A stretch of DNA of 64,000 bases, taken from positions 182,705 through 246,704 of the forward strand of contig NZ_AOJE01000060.1 in NCBI RefSeq assembly GCF_000337915.1, written 5' to 3'. The stretch's first letter is position 1, and each line of letters begins with the position of its first letter. This stretch comes from Halorubrum saccharovorum DSM 1137 (GTDB lineage Archaea > Halobacteriota > Halobacteria > Halobacteriales > Haloferacaceae). Both the position numbers and the translations under genes were made by a program. Positions 49,734 to 58,532 of the stretch are shown piece after piece. The notes under the pieces were generated by a model. It searched no databases, had not been told where the DNA came from, and was given only the letters and a program-made list of their open reading frames with translations.

Positions 49734-50004
49734 AGTAGACTCCAGCGAAACGTGGAGACGGACCAGTATAGTTGTACCGCCGACACGCTCGGACCGACCG
49801 TCGAGAGAGGCGCCGACCAGCGGTACGTCCCCGTTGTGCAGGCGACGGATCGGGTCCGGGAGTGGCCCAGGGGGCCCCGACGGGTTCCGGCACGCGTGTG
49901 CGTCCTCAAAAACGAGGAGTCGCCGATGAGTCGCTCGACGCGCCTGAGACGCCCGCAAACGGTTGACGAATAAACATATGTACCTCGGCAGTGATACTCC
50001 GCGT

Positions 50005-51108
50005 ATGGCCCTCTCGGACAGCAGCACTCGTCGTCGCATCGTCGTCGCCCTCGCGATCGCAGCGCTTCTCTCGCCGGTCGCGACGGTGCCCGCGACGGCC
50101 CAGTCGGTCCAGGGCCCGTCCGGTTCCGTCGTCGTCGACGAGGGAGAGACGGTCGACGGCGTCGAAACCGTGTCCGCGACGATCGTCGTGCGCGGCACCG
50201 TGGACGGCGACCTCTCCGGCGCGGCCGGATCGATCCGGATCGCGGAGACCGGCCGGGTCAACGGAAACGTCCAAGCCGCCGCCGGGACCGTGGTGATCGA
50301 CGGCGAGGTCGGCGGAAACGTCGAGGTCGGCGCCGGCTCCTTCGACCTGACGGAGACCGGCCGGGTCGACGGCTCGCTCGACGTCAGCGCGGGAGCGATC
50401 ACCGTCGACGGCGCGGTCGGCGGCGACGTTCGCGCGAGCGCCGACTCCGTGGTCCTCGGGCCCAACGCGGCCGTCGGCGGCGAGTTCCGGTACGACGCCG
50501 ACGAGTTCAGCCGGAGCTCGGACGCGACCGTCGCCGGCGGCGTCGTGGAGGACGAGAGCCTCAGCGGCGACGGCGGAATCGGGGTCGGCGAGGGCGGCCA
50601 GCTCCTGCCCTCGTGGGTCGGCTCCGCGTACGGCGTCGCCGTCAACCTCGCGCTGGGCACGGTCCTCCTGCTCGCGTTCCCCCGGTTCTCCCGCGGCGTC
50701 GAGGACCGCGTCGGCGGCGGCCCCCTCGTCAGCGGCGGGGTCGGTCTCCTCGCGCTGATCGTCACCCCGATCGCCCTCGCCCTCGTGGCGATCACGCTCG
50801 TCGGGCTCCCGCTGGCGCTCGTCGGGCTCGCGGCCTACGTCGTCGCGCTCTGGGTCGGCTCCGTGTACGGTCGGTACGCCCTCGGCGCGTGGGCGCTGGA
50901 CCGGCTCGGCAGGCCGAACCGGTGGGGCGCGCTCCTCCTCGGCGTCGTCGGCGTCGCCCTGATCGGACTGGTCCCGTGGATCGGCGGGCTCGTCGACCTG
51001 CTCGTCCTCCTGCTCGGACTCGGCGCGCTCGCGATCGCGCTCCGGGACGGGTACCGGGGGCGAAACGACGCGACCGTTTCAGACGGCGAGCCGGTCGAAG
51101 TCGACTGA
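50005..51108 (+). CDS. Bactofilin-like membrane protein with signal peptide
   Basis: This 367-residue protein begins with a secretion signal (about 8-35, RRRIVVALAIAALLSPVATVPATAQS). A beta-helical repeat region (about 40-170) follows, with short repeating units such as VRGTVDGDLSGAAGSIRIAE and VIDGEVGGNVEVGAGSFDLTE, like bactofilin/polymer-forming domains. The C-terminal half has four to five membrane helices (VNLALGTVLLLAFPRF, LLALIVTPIALALVAITLVGLPLALVG). The ATG at 50005 lies about 30 bases after AATAAACATA. It is probably an envelope protein. The function is unknown. Confidence 0.85.
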   Translation: MALSDSSTRRRIVVALAIAALLSPVATVPATAQSVQGPSGSVVVDEGETVDGVETVSATIVVRGTVDGDLSGAAGSIRIAETGRVNGNVQAAAGTVVIDGEVGGNVEVGAGSFDLTETGRVDGSLDVSAGAITVDGAVGGDVRASADSVVLGPNAAVGGEFRYDADEFSRSSDATVAGGVVEDESLSGDGGIGVGEGGQLLPSWVGSAYGVAVNLALGTVLLLAFPRFSRGVEDRVGGGPLVSGGVGLLALIVTPIALALVAITLVGLPLALVGLAAYVVALWVGSVYGRYALGAWALDRLGRPNRWGALLLGVVGVALIGLVPWIGGLVDLLVLLLGLGALAIALRDGYRGRNDATVSDGEPVEVD

Positions 51109-51224
51109 CTGCGGCTCTCTGCCCTCCCGACTCACAGCCGCCCCGATCCGAAATCGCGCGATCGCTTCCGGCAACTGCCGCCACCGGACTAAGCTCTTTA
51201 TTGCGGTCCGCTAAACCGTTCCTC

Positions 51225-52130
51225 ATGAGCGATCCGGAGTTCCGACACGGCGCTGTCTCGTCCCCGATCGTGACGCCGTTCGACGCCGACGGCGGCGTCG
51301 ACGTCGACGCGCTCGCGACCCACGTCGAAACGCTCGTCGACGCCGGCCTCGACGGGGTCGTCCCCTGCGGAACGACCGGCGAGTTCGCCAGCCTCACCGA
51401 CGCGGAGCGGCGAACGGTGATCGAGACCGTCGTCGGGGCGGCCGACGGCCGTGTCCCCGTGATCGCCGGCGCGGCGGACACGACCGTCTCGGGCGTCCGC
51501 GACCGCCTTCGGTTCGCCGCCGAGGCCGGAGCCGACGCGGGGCTCATCACGCTCCCGTACTACCAGACCTCGACGGGTCCCGACGGCCAGCGAGCCTTCT
51601 TCGAACGGGTCGCCGACGAGTCTCCCGTTCCGATCTACCTGTACGACATCCCGGCGACGGTCGGCGAGCCGATCGATCCCGGCGTCGTCGCCGACCTCGC
51701 CGCGCACGAGTCGGTCGTCGGGCTGAAAGACACGTCCGGCGACCTCTCCGGGCTCGACGCCGCCCTCCGCGGGACTCCCGACTCCTTCACCGTCTTCCAG
51801 GGCGTCGACGCCCAGCTCTACCCGACCGTGTCGCTCGGCGTCGACGGCGGGGTCAACGCGCTCTCGCAGGTGATCCCCGAGGCGTTCGTCGCGCTCCGCG
51901 AGGCGCTCCGCGCCGGCGACGAGGACCGCGCGCTGGCGCTCCACCGGGAGGCGATCGCGCCGCTTTTCGCCCGCTGTGCCGAGCACGGATTCGCGCCCGC
52001 CGCGAAGGTCGCGGCCGCCCACCGCGAATTCATCCCGGACCCGCGGGTTCGGCCGCCCCTCACGGTCCCCGACGCGGCGGCGCGAGAGGCGCTCGCCGCC
52101 GACGTCGACGCGGCGCTCGACGCGGTCTAA
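51225..52130 (+). CDS. DapA/NanA superfamily aldolase or synthase
   Basis: This 301-residue TIM barrel is of the dihydrodipicolinate synthase/N-acetylneuraminate lyase superfamily. It has GAVSSPIVTPFDADGGVDVDAL, VVPCGTTGEFASLTDAERR (the GTTGE substrate-carboxylate motif), YLYDIPATVG with the catalytic Tyr, and the Schiff-base lysine in VVGLKDTSGDLSGL. Reaction choice (DapA, 2-keto-3-deoxygluconate aldolase or other) is not fixed by sequence. No lysine or sugar-acid pathway genes adjoin it. The ATG at 51225 follows a TATA-like CTTTATTG by about 27 bases. Confidence 0.9.
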   Translation: MSDPEFRHGAVSSPIVTPFDADGGVDVDALATHVETLVDAGLDGVVPCGTTGEFASLTDAERRTVIETVVGAADGRVPVIAGAADTTVSGVRDRLRFAAEAGADAGLITLPYYQTSTGPDGQRAFFERVADESPVPIYLYDIPATVGEPIDPGVVADLAAHESVVGLKDTSGDLSGLDAALRGTPDSFTVFQGVDAQLYPTVSLGVDGGVNALSQVIPEAFVALREALRAGDEDRALALHREAIAPLFARCAEHGFAPAAKVAAAHREFIPDPRVRPPLTVPDAAAREALAADVDAALDAV

Positions 52131-52156
52131 CGGCCGCGCCCCGACGTTTTGGGCCG

Positions 52157-52918
52157 TCACTTCCCGTCGATCGGCGTCCCGTCCGCCTCCTTCGGCCCCT
52201 CGGAGTCGAAGACGACCGCGTCGCCGTCGGCGCGCTCGGCGGCGGTCGGGTCGTAGCCGTCGCGCACGCCGATCGCCTCCTCCAGCTCGCGGACCGCGCG
52301 CTCTTTGAGCGCCGCGGCCAGTTCCTCGGCGTCCTCGCGCGAGATGTCGCGGCCGAGCCCCTCGCACTCGTGTGCGCGGACGACGCCCTCGGCGTCGACC
52401 GCCTCGCCCATCGGCTGGCTCGTCCCGTCGAGCGCGACGCTGAACGGATACGTCTGACAGATGAGCGGTCGGGCGTCGTGGACGGTACAGGCCCCCTGTC
52501 CGTCCGTCTCCTCGTAGAACGTGCAGTCGCCGCAGTCGTCGGTCGCGAGCGCCCACTCGAACGTCTCGCCCGCGGGCTCACCGTCGTCGCCCGCGGAGAG
52601 CCCGAACGGCATCGGGCGGGCGACGTCGCGCCAGTCGTACGACTCGCCGAACTCCGCCTCGGCGGCGTCGGCGACGGCGCGGACCTCGTCCGGGAAGACG
52701 GTGGCCGTGTGGGGTTCGCGGTCGGGTTCGCGGTCCCCTTCACCGTCCCCGGTGTCAGCTCCTTCTCCCGCCGGCGCGCCGCCCGGATCGTCGGGTGCGT
52801 AGCCCGTACAGCAGCCGCCACAGCGGGTGCACTCGAAGCCGATCGACTCGATGGCGTCGGCGAGCTCGTCGGCGTCGAGGTCGCGGGCGCGTTCGAGTTC
52901 GGCTTCGAGCGATTCCAT
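52157..52918 (-). CDS. YkgJ-family cysteine-cluster protein
   Basis: This 253-residue protein has the cysteine cluster FECTRCGGCCTGY (Cys 30, 33, 36, 37), and later DCGDCTFYEETDGQGACTVHDARPLICQTYPFS and AHECEGLG, making up the CxxCxxCC...C...C pattern of YkgJ proteins, thought to bind a metal or iron-sulfur cluster. An Asp/Glu/Gly insert follows the first cluster (about 45-68). The function is unknown. It is convergent with the aldolase gene and divergent from the DUF5788 gene. Confidence 0.9.
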   Translation of the reverse strand: MESLEAELERARDLDADELADAIESIGFECTRCGGCCTGYAPDDPGGAPAGEGADTGDGEGDREPDREPHTATVFPDEVRAVADAAEAEFGESYDWRDVARPMPFGLSAGDDGEPAGETFEWALATDDCGDCTFYEETDGQGACTVHDARPLICQTYPFSVALDGTSQPMGEAVDAEGVVRAHECEGLGRDISREDAEELAAALKERAVRELEEAIGVRDGYDPTAAERADGDAVVFDSEGPKEADGTPIDGK

Positions 52919-53046
52919 GGGGCCGCTTGCGTCGCGGTCGGGTTAACGCCGTCCCTTCGCGAGCCGCGCCCTGTCGGCGGTGCGCGGGCTCGCGTCGGGC
53001 GCGCCGAGCGAAGGAGCGAAGTGCGACCGACCCCTACCGAGCGGGC

Positions 53047-53493
53047 GTGAAGGAGTACGAGCGGAAGGGGCTCCTCGAACGCGTCAACCGCGAGGCGGCG
53101 ACGGTGGGCGCGGAGATCCCCGAGGAGATCGAGATCCAGGGGGAGCCGATCGAACTGCAGTCGTTCGTCTTCGAGATCAAGCGCCGCGACACGGTTCCGC
53201 CCGGCGAGCGCGAGCGAGTCGAACAGGCGAAGCGGAACCTCCGGCGCGAGCGGTTGGAACGGCTCGAACCCATCGAGGAGAACGAGGTGAGCTACGACCG
53301 CGGCGAGGAGCTGGCGGCGTCGATCATCGGGATCGACCGCGCGCTCGACGCCTTGGAGGGCCTCGACGCGCCCGACCCGGAGACGGAAGCGGAGCGGCAG
53401 AAGGCGGCCGATCGCAAGCGCTGGATGAGCTTCCTGAAGAAGGCGCTCGGACGGGACGACGCGGGCGGCGCGAGCGGTCGGACGCGGTTCTGA
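53047..53493 (+). CDS. DUF5788 family protein
   Basis: This 148-residue charged, helical haloarchaeal protein starts at GTG: VKEYERKGLLERVNREAATVGAEIPEEIEIQGEPIELQSFVFEIKRRDTVPPGERERVEQAKRNLRRERL, then ELAASIIGIDRALDALEGLDAP. It has no cysteine or catalytic motif. The sequence matches the family known as DUF5788, restricted to haloarchaea and of unknown function. The upstream open frame is not family-like, which decides the GTG. Confidence 0.85.
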   Translation: MKEYERKGLLERVNREAATVGAEIPEEIEIQGEPIELQSFVFEIKRRDTVPPGERERVEQAKRNLRRERLERLEPIEENEVSYDRGEELAASIIGIDRALDALEGLDAPDPETEAERQKAADRKRWMSFLKKALGRDDAGGASGRTRF

Positions 53494-53743
53494 CGGACTC
53501 GATCGCCGCCGTCGCGGTTCGCGGGGCCACCCGTCACCGAGCCGTCGAGACAGCCGGAGACCGCCCGACCGCCGCCGCGAGACCGCCGGTGAGCATCCAG
53601 CGTCGGCACGGATTCGGATCGCTCAGACGCGTCCTTCGTCGTCCCGGCGCAACTGCGCCGGCGCTGCACAAAGAGCCGCCGTCGTCTCCGGGTCCGACGC
53701 GGCCGCGTCGGCCGTCGTCGGTTCGAGTCGCTCCGCTCTCTCC

Positions 53744-54214
53744 TCAGTTCCCGGTGAAATCGATCCGCGAGTCCCCCGCGTCGTCGTCGCGGGTCGCGTG
53801 GCCGACTCGGACGAACTCGTAGGCGTCGTCGTCGAGAAACACCGCGTCGCCGTCGACGCTCACGGCGACCGACTCCAGGACGGCCCCCTCGCAGGGGCCG
53901 AAGTTGCAGTAGCCGCCGTCGGCCTCGAAGGTGGCGCCGTGCGTCTGGCAGAACACCTCGCCGTTGCGGACGAACGCCCCGTCGTCCTTGTCGAGGCGCA
54001 CGTCGGTCCAGTGCTGACAGTAGTTGCGGAATGCGCGCACCTCGCCGGCCGCCCGCGTGAGGACCGCTTCGGCCTCTGGGGTACCGTCCTCGGCCTCGCC
54101 AACGTCGCCCTCGCCGTCGTCGACGCTCTCGGGGTCGACCGGTCGCAGCGTCACGAGCAGCGTGCTGTCCTCGGGAACTTCCTCGACGGCGGCGATCCGG
54201 CGGTCCGCGTCCAT
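53744..54214 (-). CDS. Rieske [2Fe-2S] domain protein
   Basis: This 156-residue soluble Rieske ferredoxin-like protein has cluster ligands in YCQHWTDVRLD (Cys66, His68) and FCQTHGATFEADGGYCNFGPCEG (Cys89, His92), plus the flanking Cys103 and Cys108 that can form a disulfide. No membrane anchor or oxygenase domain is present, so it is probably a free electron carrier or ferredoxin component. A TATA-like GATTTATAAGC (minus, about 54294-54304) lies about 80 bases upstream, giving a leader of some 55 bases; repeat copy 3 lies just beyond it. Confidence 0.92.
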   Translation of the reverse strand: MDADRRIAAVEEVPEDSTLLVTLRPVDPESVDDGEGDVGEAEDGTPEAEAVLTRAAGEVRAFRNYCQHWTDVRLDKDDGAFVRNGEVFCQTHGATFEADGGYCNFGPCEGAVLESVAVSVDGDAVFLDDDAYEFVRVGHATRDDDAGDSRIDFTGN

Positions 54215-54320
54215 ACGCGTTCGTGGCCGGCGGTGCGTTTCAACTGATCGATAGCGCGGGGCTCTGTGACGACCGGTAACGGTCCGGTTGGCTGCTTATA
54301 AATCGTCGAGCGTGGACCGA

Positions 54321-54437
54321 CGGCGAACACTTCCGAGGCCCCAGCCTCGTCGGTGCGGCGCTCGCGAGCGTCGCACCGACTCCCTCGCGCACGCGACTCG
54401 GGGCCCGCGGTCGCTCGTCGGCACGAGCCACCGCGGG
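54321..54437 (-). repeat. Dispersed structured repeat, copy 3 (short form)
   Basis: This is a shortened copy read on the minus strand. Hairpin I has arms CCCGCGGT (54404-54411) and ACCGCGGG (54430-54437), with an inner 6-bp stem GCTCGT/ACGAGC. Then come GCGAGGGAGTC and hairpin II, GTCGGTGCG (54349-54357) with CGCACCGAC (54372-54380), which extends inward by five more pairs to a 4-base loop. The conserved GAGGCTGGGGC then joins directly to a tail CCTCGGAAGTGTTCGCCG, like the ends of copies 1 and 2, so the central region is missing. Confidence 0.7.
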
Positions 54438-54466
54438 TCCGTTTATCAGTCACCTCGCCGTTGCGG

Positions 54467-55087
54467 TCACTCCCGTTCGGTTTCGGTCTCTGGCTCTGAC
54501 TCGCCGCCGTCCGCGCTTTCCTCGGCGTCTCGCTGCGCTTCCTTCCGCGCCCTGTCCGCGGCGAGCTCCCTGTCGATGTCGTCCTCGACGTACCCCATCG
54601 ACTCCACCGTGACGACGTTGCCGCCTCCGGGGTCGACGACCATCACCTCCTCGCCCTCTTCGATCGTCCCCTCGATCGAGCGCGCGGAGTAGTGTGGGTT
54701 GAACCCGCCCCCGGAGAGCTTCACCTCACCACCGGCGGTGGTCACCTCCTCGGTGACCGTGCCGGTCTTCCCCTTCAGCGAGTCGCTGTCGCTCGTCTGC
54801 TGTTGGCCTTTCCCGCCGTACAGATCGAACTCGTGGTAGCCGTAGAAGGCCGCCGCGCCGAAGAGAAGCGTCAGGAGCGCCATGACCAGGGTCAGCCCCG
54901 CGCCGACGACCCCGAGCGACGTGAGGAGGAGGCCGCCGAGCCCCGCCCCGATCAGCGCGATGCCGACCACGATGAAGTTCGCGCCCGGCGCGAGCGCCTC
55001 CGCCATCGAGAGCAACAGCCCGGCCGTCAACAGCAGCAGGGGCAGCGTGTCCGGGGAGAGGAGCCCGGACTGCGCGAGTGCGTCCAT
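54467..55087 (-). CDS. NfeD-family membrane protein
   Basis: This 206-residue protein has three membrane helices (about 14-34, 37-58 and 61-82: LPLLLLTAGLLLSMAEALAPGANFIVVGIALIGAGLGGLLLT) followed by a soluble OB-fold-like domain (LKGKTGTVTEEVTTAGGEVKLSGGGFNPHYSARSIEGTIEEGEEVMVVDPGGGNVVTVESM). This is the NfeD pattern, usually linked to stomatin-type proteins in membrane organisation. No stomatin gene adjoins it here. An acidic tail ends the protein. The ATG at 55087 has a TATA-like CTTATACC about 25 bases upstream. Confidence 0.88.
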   Translation of the reverse strand: MDALAQSGLLSPDTLPLLLLTAGLLLSMAEALAPGANFIVVGIALIGAGLGGLLLTSLGVVGAGLTLVMALLTLLFGAAAFYGYHEFDLYGGKGQQQTSDSDSLKGKTGTVTEEVTTAGGEVKLSGGGFNPHYSARSIEGTIEEGEEVMVVDPGGGNVVTVESMGYVEDDIDRELAADRARKEAQRDAEESADGGESEPETETERE

Positions 55088-55187
55088 GTCCGGACGTACG
55101 GCTGTGACGGTATAAGTGGTGGTACGGGAGGGTCGCGGAACGGGGGAAGTGGTGGTACGGGAGGACGGTGAACCGAACGCCGACCGA

Positions 55188-55454
55188 TCAGAACCCGACG
55201 AAGAGAACGCCGATCGTGAGCACGACTCCGAGCACGACGCAGACGGCGTGTTCGGCGTCGATCGATCCGGGCTCGATCGGCTCGCTCTCGGGCGTGTGGG
55301 TGTCCTCGACGACGCCGTTCGGCCCCACGTCGTCGACGGCAAACCGCCACTCGCTCTCGCCGCCACCCTCGTTTTCGTCGTCCGATCGGGTGTCGTTCGC
55401 CCGGCTTCGCACGTCGTCGCGGCTTCCCCCGTCGCGGCCGTCGTCGCTGCTCAT
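55188..55454 (-). CDS. Small haloarchaeal membrane-anchored protein (DUF7312-like)
   Basis: This 88-residue protein has a polar, acidic N-terminal region containing EWRFAVDDVGPNGVVEDTH and EPIEPGSIDAEHAV, and a single C-terminal membrane helix (CVVLGVVLTIGVLFVGF). The EWRF-VDDVGP ... EPGSID pattern resembles a haloarchaeal family I associate from memory with DUF7312. The function is unknown. It lies about 100 bases upstream of nfeD on the same strand. Confidence 0.7.
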   Translation of the reverse strand: MSSDDGRDGGSRDDVRSRANDTRSDDENEGGGESEWRFAVDDVGPNGVVEDTHTPESEPIEPGSIDAEHAVCVVLGVVLTIGVLFVGF

Positions 55455-55525
55455 GCCAGCGGCTAGGCGGCTTACCAGTAAATGGCTGGCGGGTGAGACG
55501 GGAGGGGTGACGGCGAAGCGTGCCG

Positions 55526-57283
55526 CTACCGCTTCCGCGCCGCCGCGATCACGTCGCCGTCGTAGACCACACCGCGCTCACCGTCGACCGTTACCACGGT
55601 TCCGTCCGTCACGCTCTCGGGGAGCGGCGCGCCCGAGACCATCGGAACGCCGAGTTCGCGAGCGATCACCGCGGGGTACCCCGTCATCCCCTCGCGGGCG
55701 TCGACGATCCCGGCGACCGCGTCGAGGTCGCCCGTGAACTCGCCCTCGAAGTTGGGACCGAGCGCGACGATCGATCCCTCCGGGACCTCGCGTAAGTCGC
55801 CGTCGGCGGTGCGGTACACCGGGGCCGCGACGCTGCCGGCGACGACCGCCTTCCCGGTCACCAGCGTCTCGGCGGCGACGTGGACCTTGAGCGTGTTCGT
55901 CGTGTTCGTCCCTTCGAACTCGGTCAGCATGCCGGAGAGCACGACGAGGGTGTCCCCCGACTCGGCCCCGCCGCGGTCGAGCGCGGCGTCGACCGCGTTG
56001 TCGAGGATCGTCTCCATGTCGTGGGCGTACTCGGTCATCACGGGACGGACTCCCCACGAGAGCGCGAGCTGGCGCCGGACGCGGTCGTTCGGCGTCGTCG
56101 CGACCACGGGGACGCCGGGCCGGAACATCGCCGTCTTCCGGGCCGTGAATCCGGACTCCGAGACCGCGACCACGGTGGAGGCGCCGATGTCGCGCGCGAG
56201 GTAGCGCGCGGACCGGGCCAGCGCCTCGGTCCGCGACCCCTCCGCCGCGGTCGGGACGCGCTGTTCGCGCGTCTCCGCGTACTCGTCGCTGGACTCGATC
56301 TCGCGGACGATCCGGTCCATCGTCTCGACGACGTTGACGGGGTCGTCTCCGATAGCGGTCTCGCCCGAGAGCATCACGGCGTCGGTGCCGTCGAGGACCG
56401 CGTTCGCCACGTCGGACGCCTCCGCGCGGGTCGGGCGACGGGAGGAGACCATCGAGTCGAGCATCTCCGTCGCCGTGATGACGGGGACGCCCGCGTTGAC
56501 GCACTTGCGGATGATCCGCTTTTGAATGACGGGCACGTCCTCCAGCGGGCACTCCACGCCGAGGTCGCCGCGGGCGACCATCACGCCGTCGGCGGCGTCG
56601 ACGATCCCGTCGAGGTTCTCGACCGCGCCCGCGCGCTCGATCTTCGCGATGATCGGGATGTCGTCGGCGCCGCGCGCCTCCAGCGCGTCCGCGATCTGGT
56701 AGACGTCCGCCGCGTCGCGCACGAAGGAGGCCGCGACGAAGTCGGCGTTCGCCCGCGCCGCGAGGTCGAGTTCGGCCTCGTCCTCGGCGGTGATGAGGTC
56801 CACGTCGATGGCGACGCCCGGGAGGTTGACGCCCTTCCGCGAGCTGAGCTTCCCGCCGGAGACGACGGTGGCGGTCACCGACTCGCCGTCGACCCGCTCC
56901 ACGCGACACTCGATCCGGCCGTCGTCGAGGAGGACCGTGTCGCCCGGCTCTGCGGCCGCGATGGAGTGGGTGAGCCCCACGAGTTCGGGGGTGGCGTCGT
57001 CGCCCTCCTCGAACGTCACCTCGGAGTCCGTCGCGAGCAGAATCGGCTCCTCCAGCTCCGCGGTGCGGATCTCCGGCCCCTTCAGGTCGACCATCACCGC
57101 GAGCGGGTCGTCGATCTCGTCGTCGACTGCGCGCGCGCGTTCGATGACCTCCTCGCGGTGGTCCGTCGTCCCGTGACTGGCGTTCAGCCGGACGACGGAC
57201 ATCCCCGCGTCGGCGAGGCCGCGGATCGTGTCCCGGTCGTCCGACGCGGGACCGATCGTACAGACGATCTTGGCGTTTCGCAT
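55526..57283 (-). CDS. pyk: Pyruvate kinase with C-terminal PEP-utiliser-like domain
   Basis: This 585-residue glycolytic enzyme makes pyruvate and ATP from phosphoenolpyruvate. It starts MRNAKIVCTIGPASDDRDTI, has VVRLNASHG, VMVDLKGPEIRTAEL, PIIAKIERAGAVENLDGIVDAADGVMVARGDLGVECPLEDVPVIQK (catalytic Lys, metal Glu/Asp) and VPVITATEMLDSM. After the regulatory C-domain an extra region of about 100 residues (GSIVALGPNFEGEFTGDLDA ... GIVDAREGMTGYPAVIARELGVPMVSGA) resembles the phosphohistidine domain of PEP-utilising enzymes, as in Bacillus-type pyruvate kinases. Confidence 0.95.
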   Translation of the reverse strand: MRNAKIVCTIGPASDDRDTIRGLADAGMSVVRLNASHGTTDHREEVIERARAVDDEIDDPLAVMVDLKGPEIRTAELEEPILLATDSEVTFEEGDDATPELVGLTHSIAAAEPGDTVLLDDGRIECRVERVDGESVTATVVSGGKLSSRKGVNLPGVAIDVDLITAEDEAELDLAARANADFVAASFVRDAADVYQIADALEARGADDIPIIAKIERAGAVENLDGIVDAADGVMVARGDLGVECPLEDVPVIQKRIIRKCVNAGVPVITATEMLDSMVSSRRPTRAEASDVANAVLDGTDAVMLSGETAIGDDPVNVVETMDRIVREIESSDEYAETREQRVPTAAEGSRTEALARSARYLARDIGASTVVAVSESGFTARKTAMFRPGVPVVATTPNDRVRRQLALSWGVRPVMTEYAHDMETILDNAVDAALDRGGAESGDTLVVLSGMLTEFEGTNTTNTLKVHVAAETLVTGKAVVAGSVAAPVYRTADGDLREVPEGSIVALGPNFEGEFTGDLDAVAGIVDAREGMTGYPAVIARELGVPMVSGAPLPESVTDGTVVTVDGERGVVYDGDVIAAARKR

Positions 57284-57456
57284 GTCGTCGGATTCGGCTC
57301 AGGGGAGGAAAAAGCCACACGGTTGAGTCGCCTCCGAGTGAACGTTCGTGACACTTCCTCGGGCTGTGGTCGGACGGGGGAGGTGAAGCGGAGAGTCGTC
57401 GGAACCGTCAGCGGGACACTCCGGTCGTCGCCGGTACCGTCGACCCGGAACGCCGC

Positions 57457-58392
57457 TTAGTCGTCCGCCGGCGCGGGAGCGTCGCCCGCGGAGAGCCGGA
57501 CCTCGGGCTCGTCGACGCCGAGCTCGTCGAGGGCGGCCTGGGCTGCGCGCTTCCCCGAGACTAACATCGCGCCGAAGGTCGGCCCCATCCGCGGGAGGCC
57601 GTGGGCGGTCGCGACCGCCATGCCGGACGCTATCAGGCCGTCGTGGACGACGCCGGTGTGCTCGACGACCGCGTCCTCGCTCTCCCCGACCCACATCGAG
57701 TCGTGGCCGGGCGAGTCGTGGCCGGGGGCGCCGTACTCGCCGTCGCCGGTCTGGTCCATCCCGGTGTTGTGCTCCTTCGCGTGCTCGATGCCGGGCGCCG
57801 AGAGGACGCCGCGCTCGTCGAGCTTGCTGATCGCGACCGCGTCGTGGCCGGTCGCGTCGATCACGAGGTCGGACTCGACCGCGATGGGGTCGACGCAGGT
57901 GATCTCCCGGGGCAGGGCGTGGACCGGCGTCCAGTTCATCACGATCCCGCCGACGCGGTGGTCCTCGCGGACGACCAGGTCGGTGAACTCCGTCATGTTC
58001 TGGACGCGCGCGCCGGCGTCGCAGGCCGCCTTGATCAGCCCGGAACAGGCCTCGGGGCCGGCGGCGGTGTAGAGCCCGTCCACGTCCTCGACCGGCTCGT
58101 ACTCCACGTCGAGGTCGGCGAGGATCTCTTGGGCCGGGTCTCGGACCGTCACCGTGTTCATCAGGAACCCGCCGAGCCAGAAGCCGCCGCCGAGGTAGTT
58201 GTTCTTCTCGACGATCATCACCTTCACGCCGCGCTCGGCCAGCTCCTTGGCGGCCATCAGCCCGGACGGGCCGCCGCCGAGGACGATCACGTCCGACTCC
58301 GTGAAGTCGAGGAACCCGTCGGTCCACTCGTTGCCGATCGCCTTCGTTACGTCCGTCTCGCTCACGTCGCTGAAGCCGTCGAATCCGTGCAT
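57457..58392 (-). CDS. thi4: Thiazole synthase Thi4 (cysteine type)
   Basis: This 311-residue enzyme makes adenosine diphosphate thiazole for thiamine from NAD and glycine. It has the dinucleotide-binding [43 protein letters not shown], and C-terminal [29 protein letters not shown]. Cys166 in [14 protein letters not shown] lies where eukaryotic and Haloferax Thi4 have the sulfur-donating cysteine, so a single-turnover suicide mechanism is likely, unlike the His-type enzymes of methanogens. The promoter carries a 14-bp palindrome, and a ThiR-type regulator is encoded at 17.4 kb. Confidence 0.93.
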   Translation of the reverse strand: MHGFDGFSDVSETDVTKAIGNEWTDGFLDFTESDVIVLGGGPSGLMAAKELAERGVKVMIVEKNNYLGGGFWLGGFLMNTVTVRDPAQEILADLDVEYEPVEDVDGLYTAAGPEACSGLIKAACDAGARVQNMTEFTDLVVREDHRVGGIVMNWTPVHALPREITCVDPIAVESDLVIDATGHDAVAISKLDERGVLSAPGIEHAKEHNTGMDQTGDGEYGAPGHDSPGHDSMWVGESEDAVVEHTGVVHDGLIASGMAVATAHGLPRMGPTFGAMLVSGKRAAQAALDELGVDEPEVRLSAGDAPAPADD

Positions 58393-58398
58393 ACAACC

Positions 58399-58412
58399 AA
58401 GTAATATTACTT
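58399..58412. promoter_or_regulatory. Perfect 14-bp palindrome in the thi4 promoter
   Basis: AAGTAATATTACTT starts 7 bases before the ATG at 58392 and lies between the likely TATA region (ACTACTAAG, minus, near 58412-58420) and the start codon. A repressor bound here would block a leaderless transcript. ThiR is the best candidate by function. No TPP riboswitch-like sequence is seen. Confidence 0.65.
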
Positions 58413-58532
58413 AGTAGTGAAAGGCGTTGCGGTCGGCGGTCGCTCGTCGCGATCGCCGGGGCGCCTCCTCGCGCTCTCCGGCGTCCCCGACTCGTAGCCT
58501 TTTTACGCGCGCTGGCGGTAGACGCAGTCACT

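Noticed and set aside
49752-49973. 73-codon plus-strand open frame between the TRAM and bactofilin-like genes
   Set aside because: It starts with GTG without a promoter, its composition is not acidic, and it spans the divergent promoter region.
58393-58532. TPP riboswitch upstream of thi4
   Set aside because: The 140-base region lacks recognisable TPP-riboswitch conserved cores, and the start codon is only 7 bases from the palindrome, leaving no room for a structured leader.
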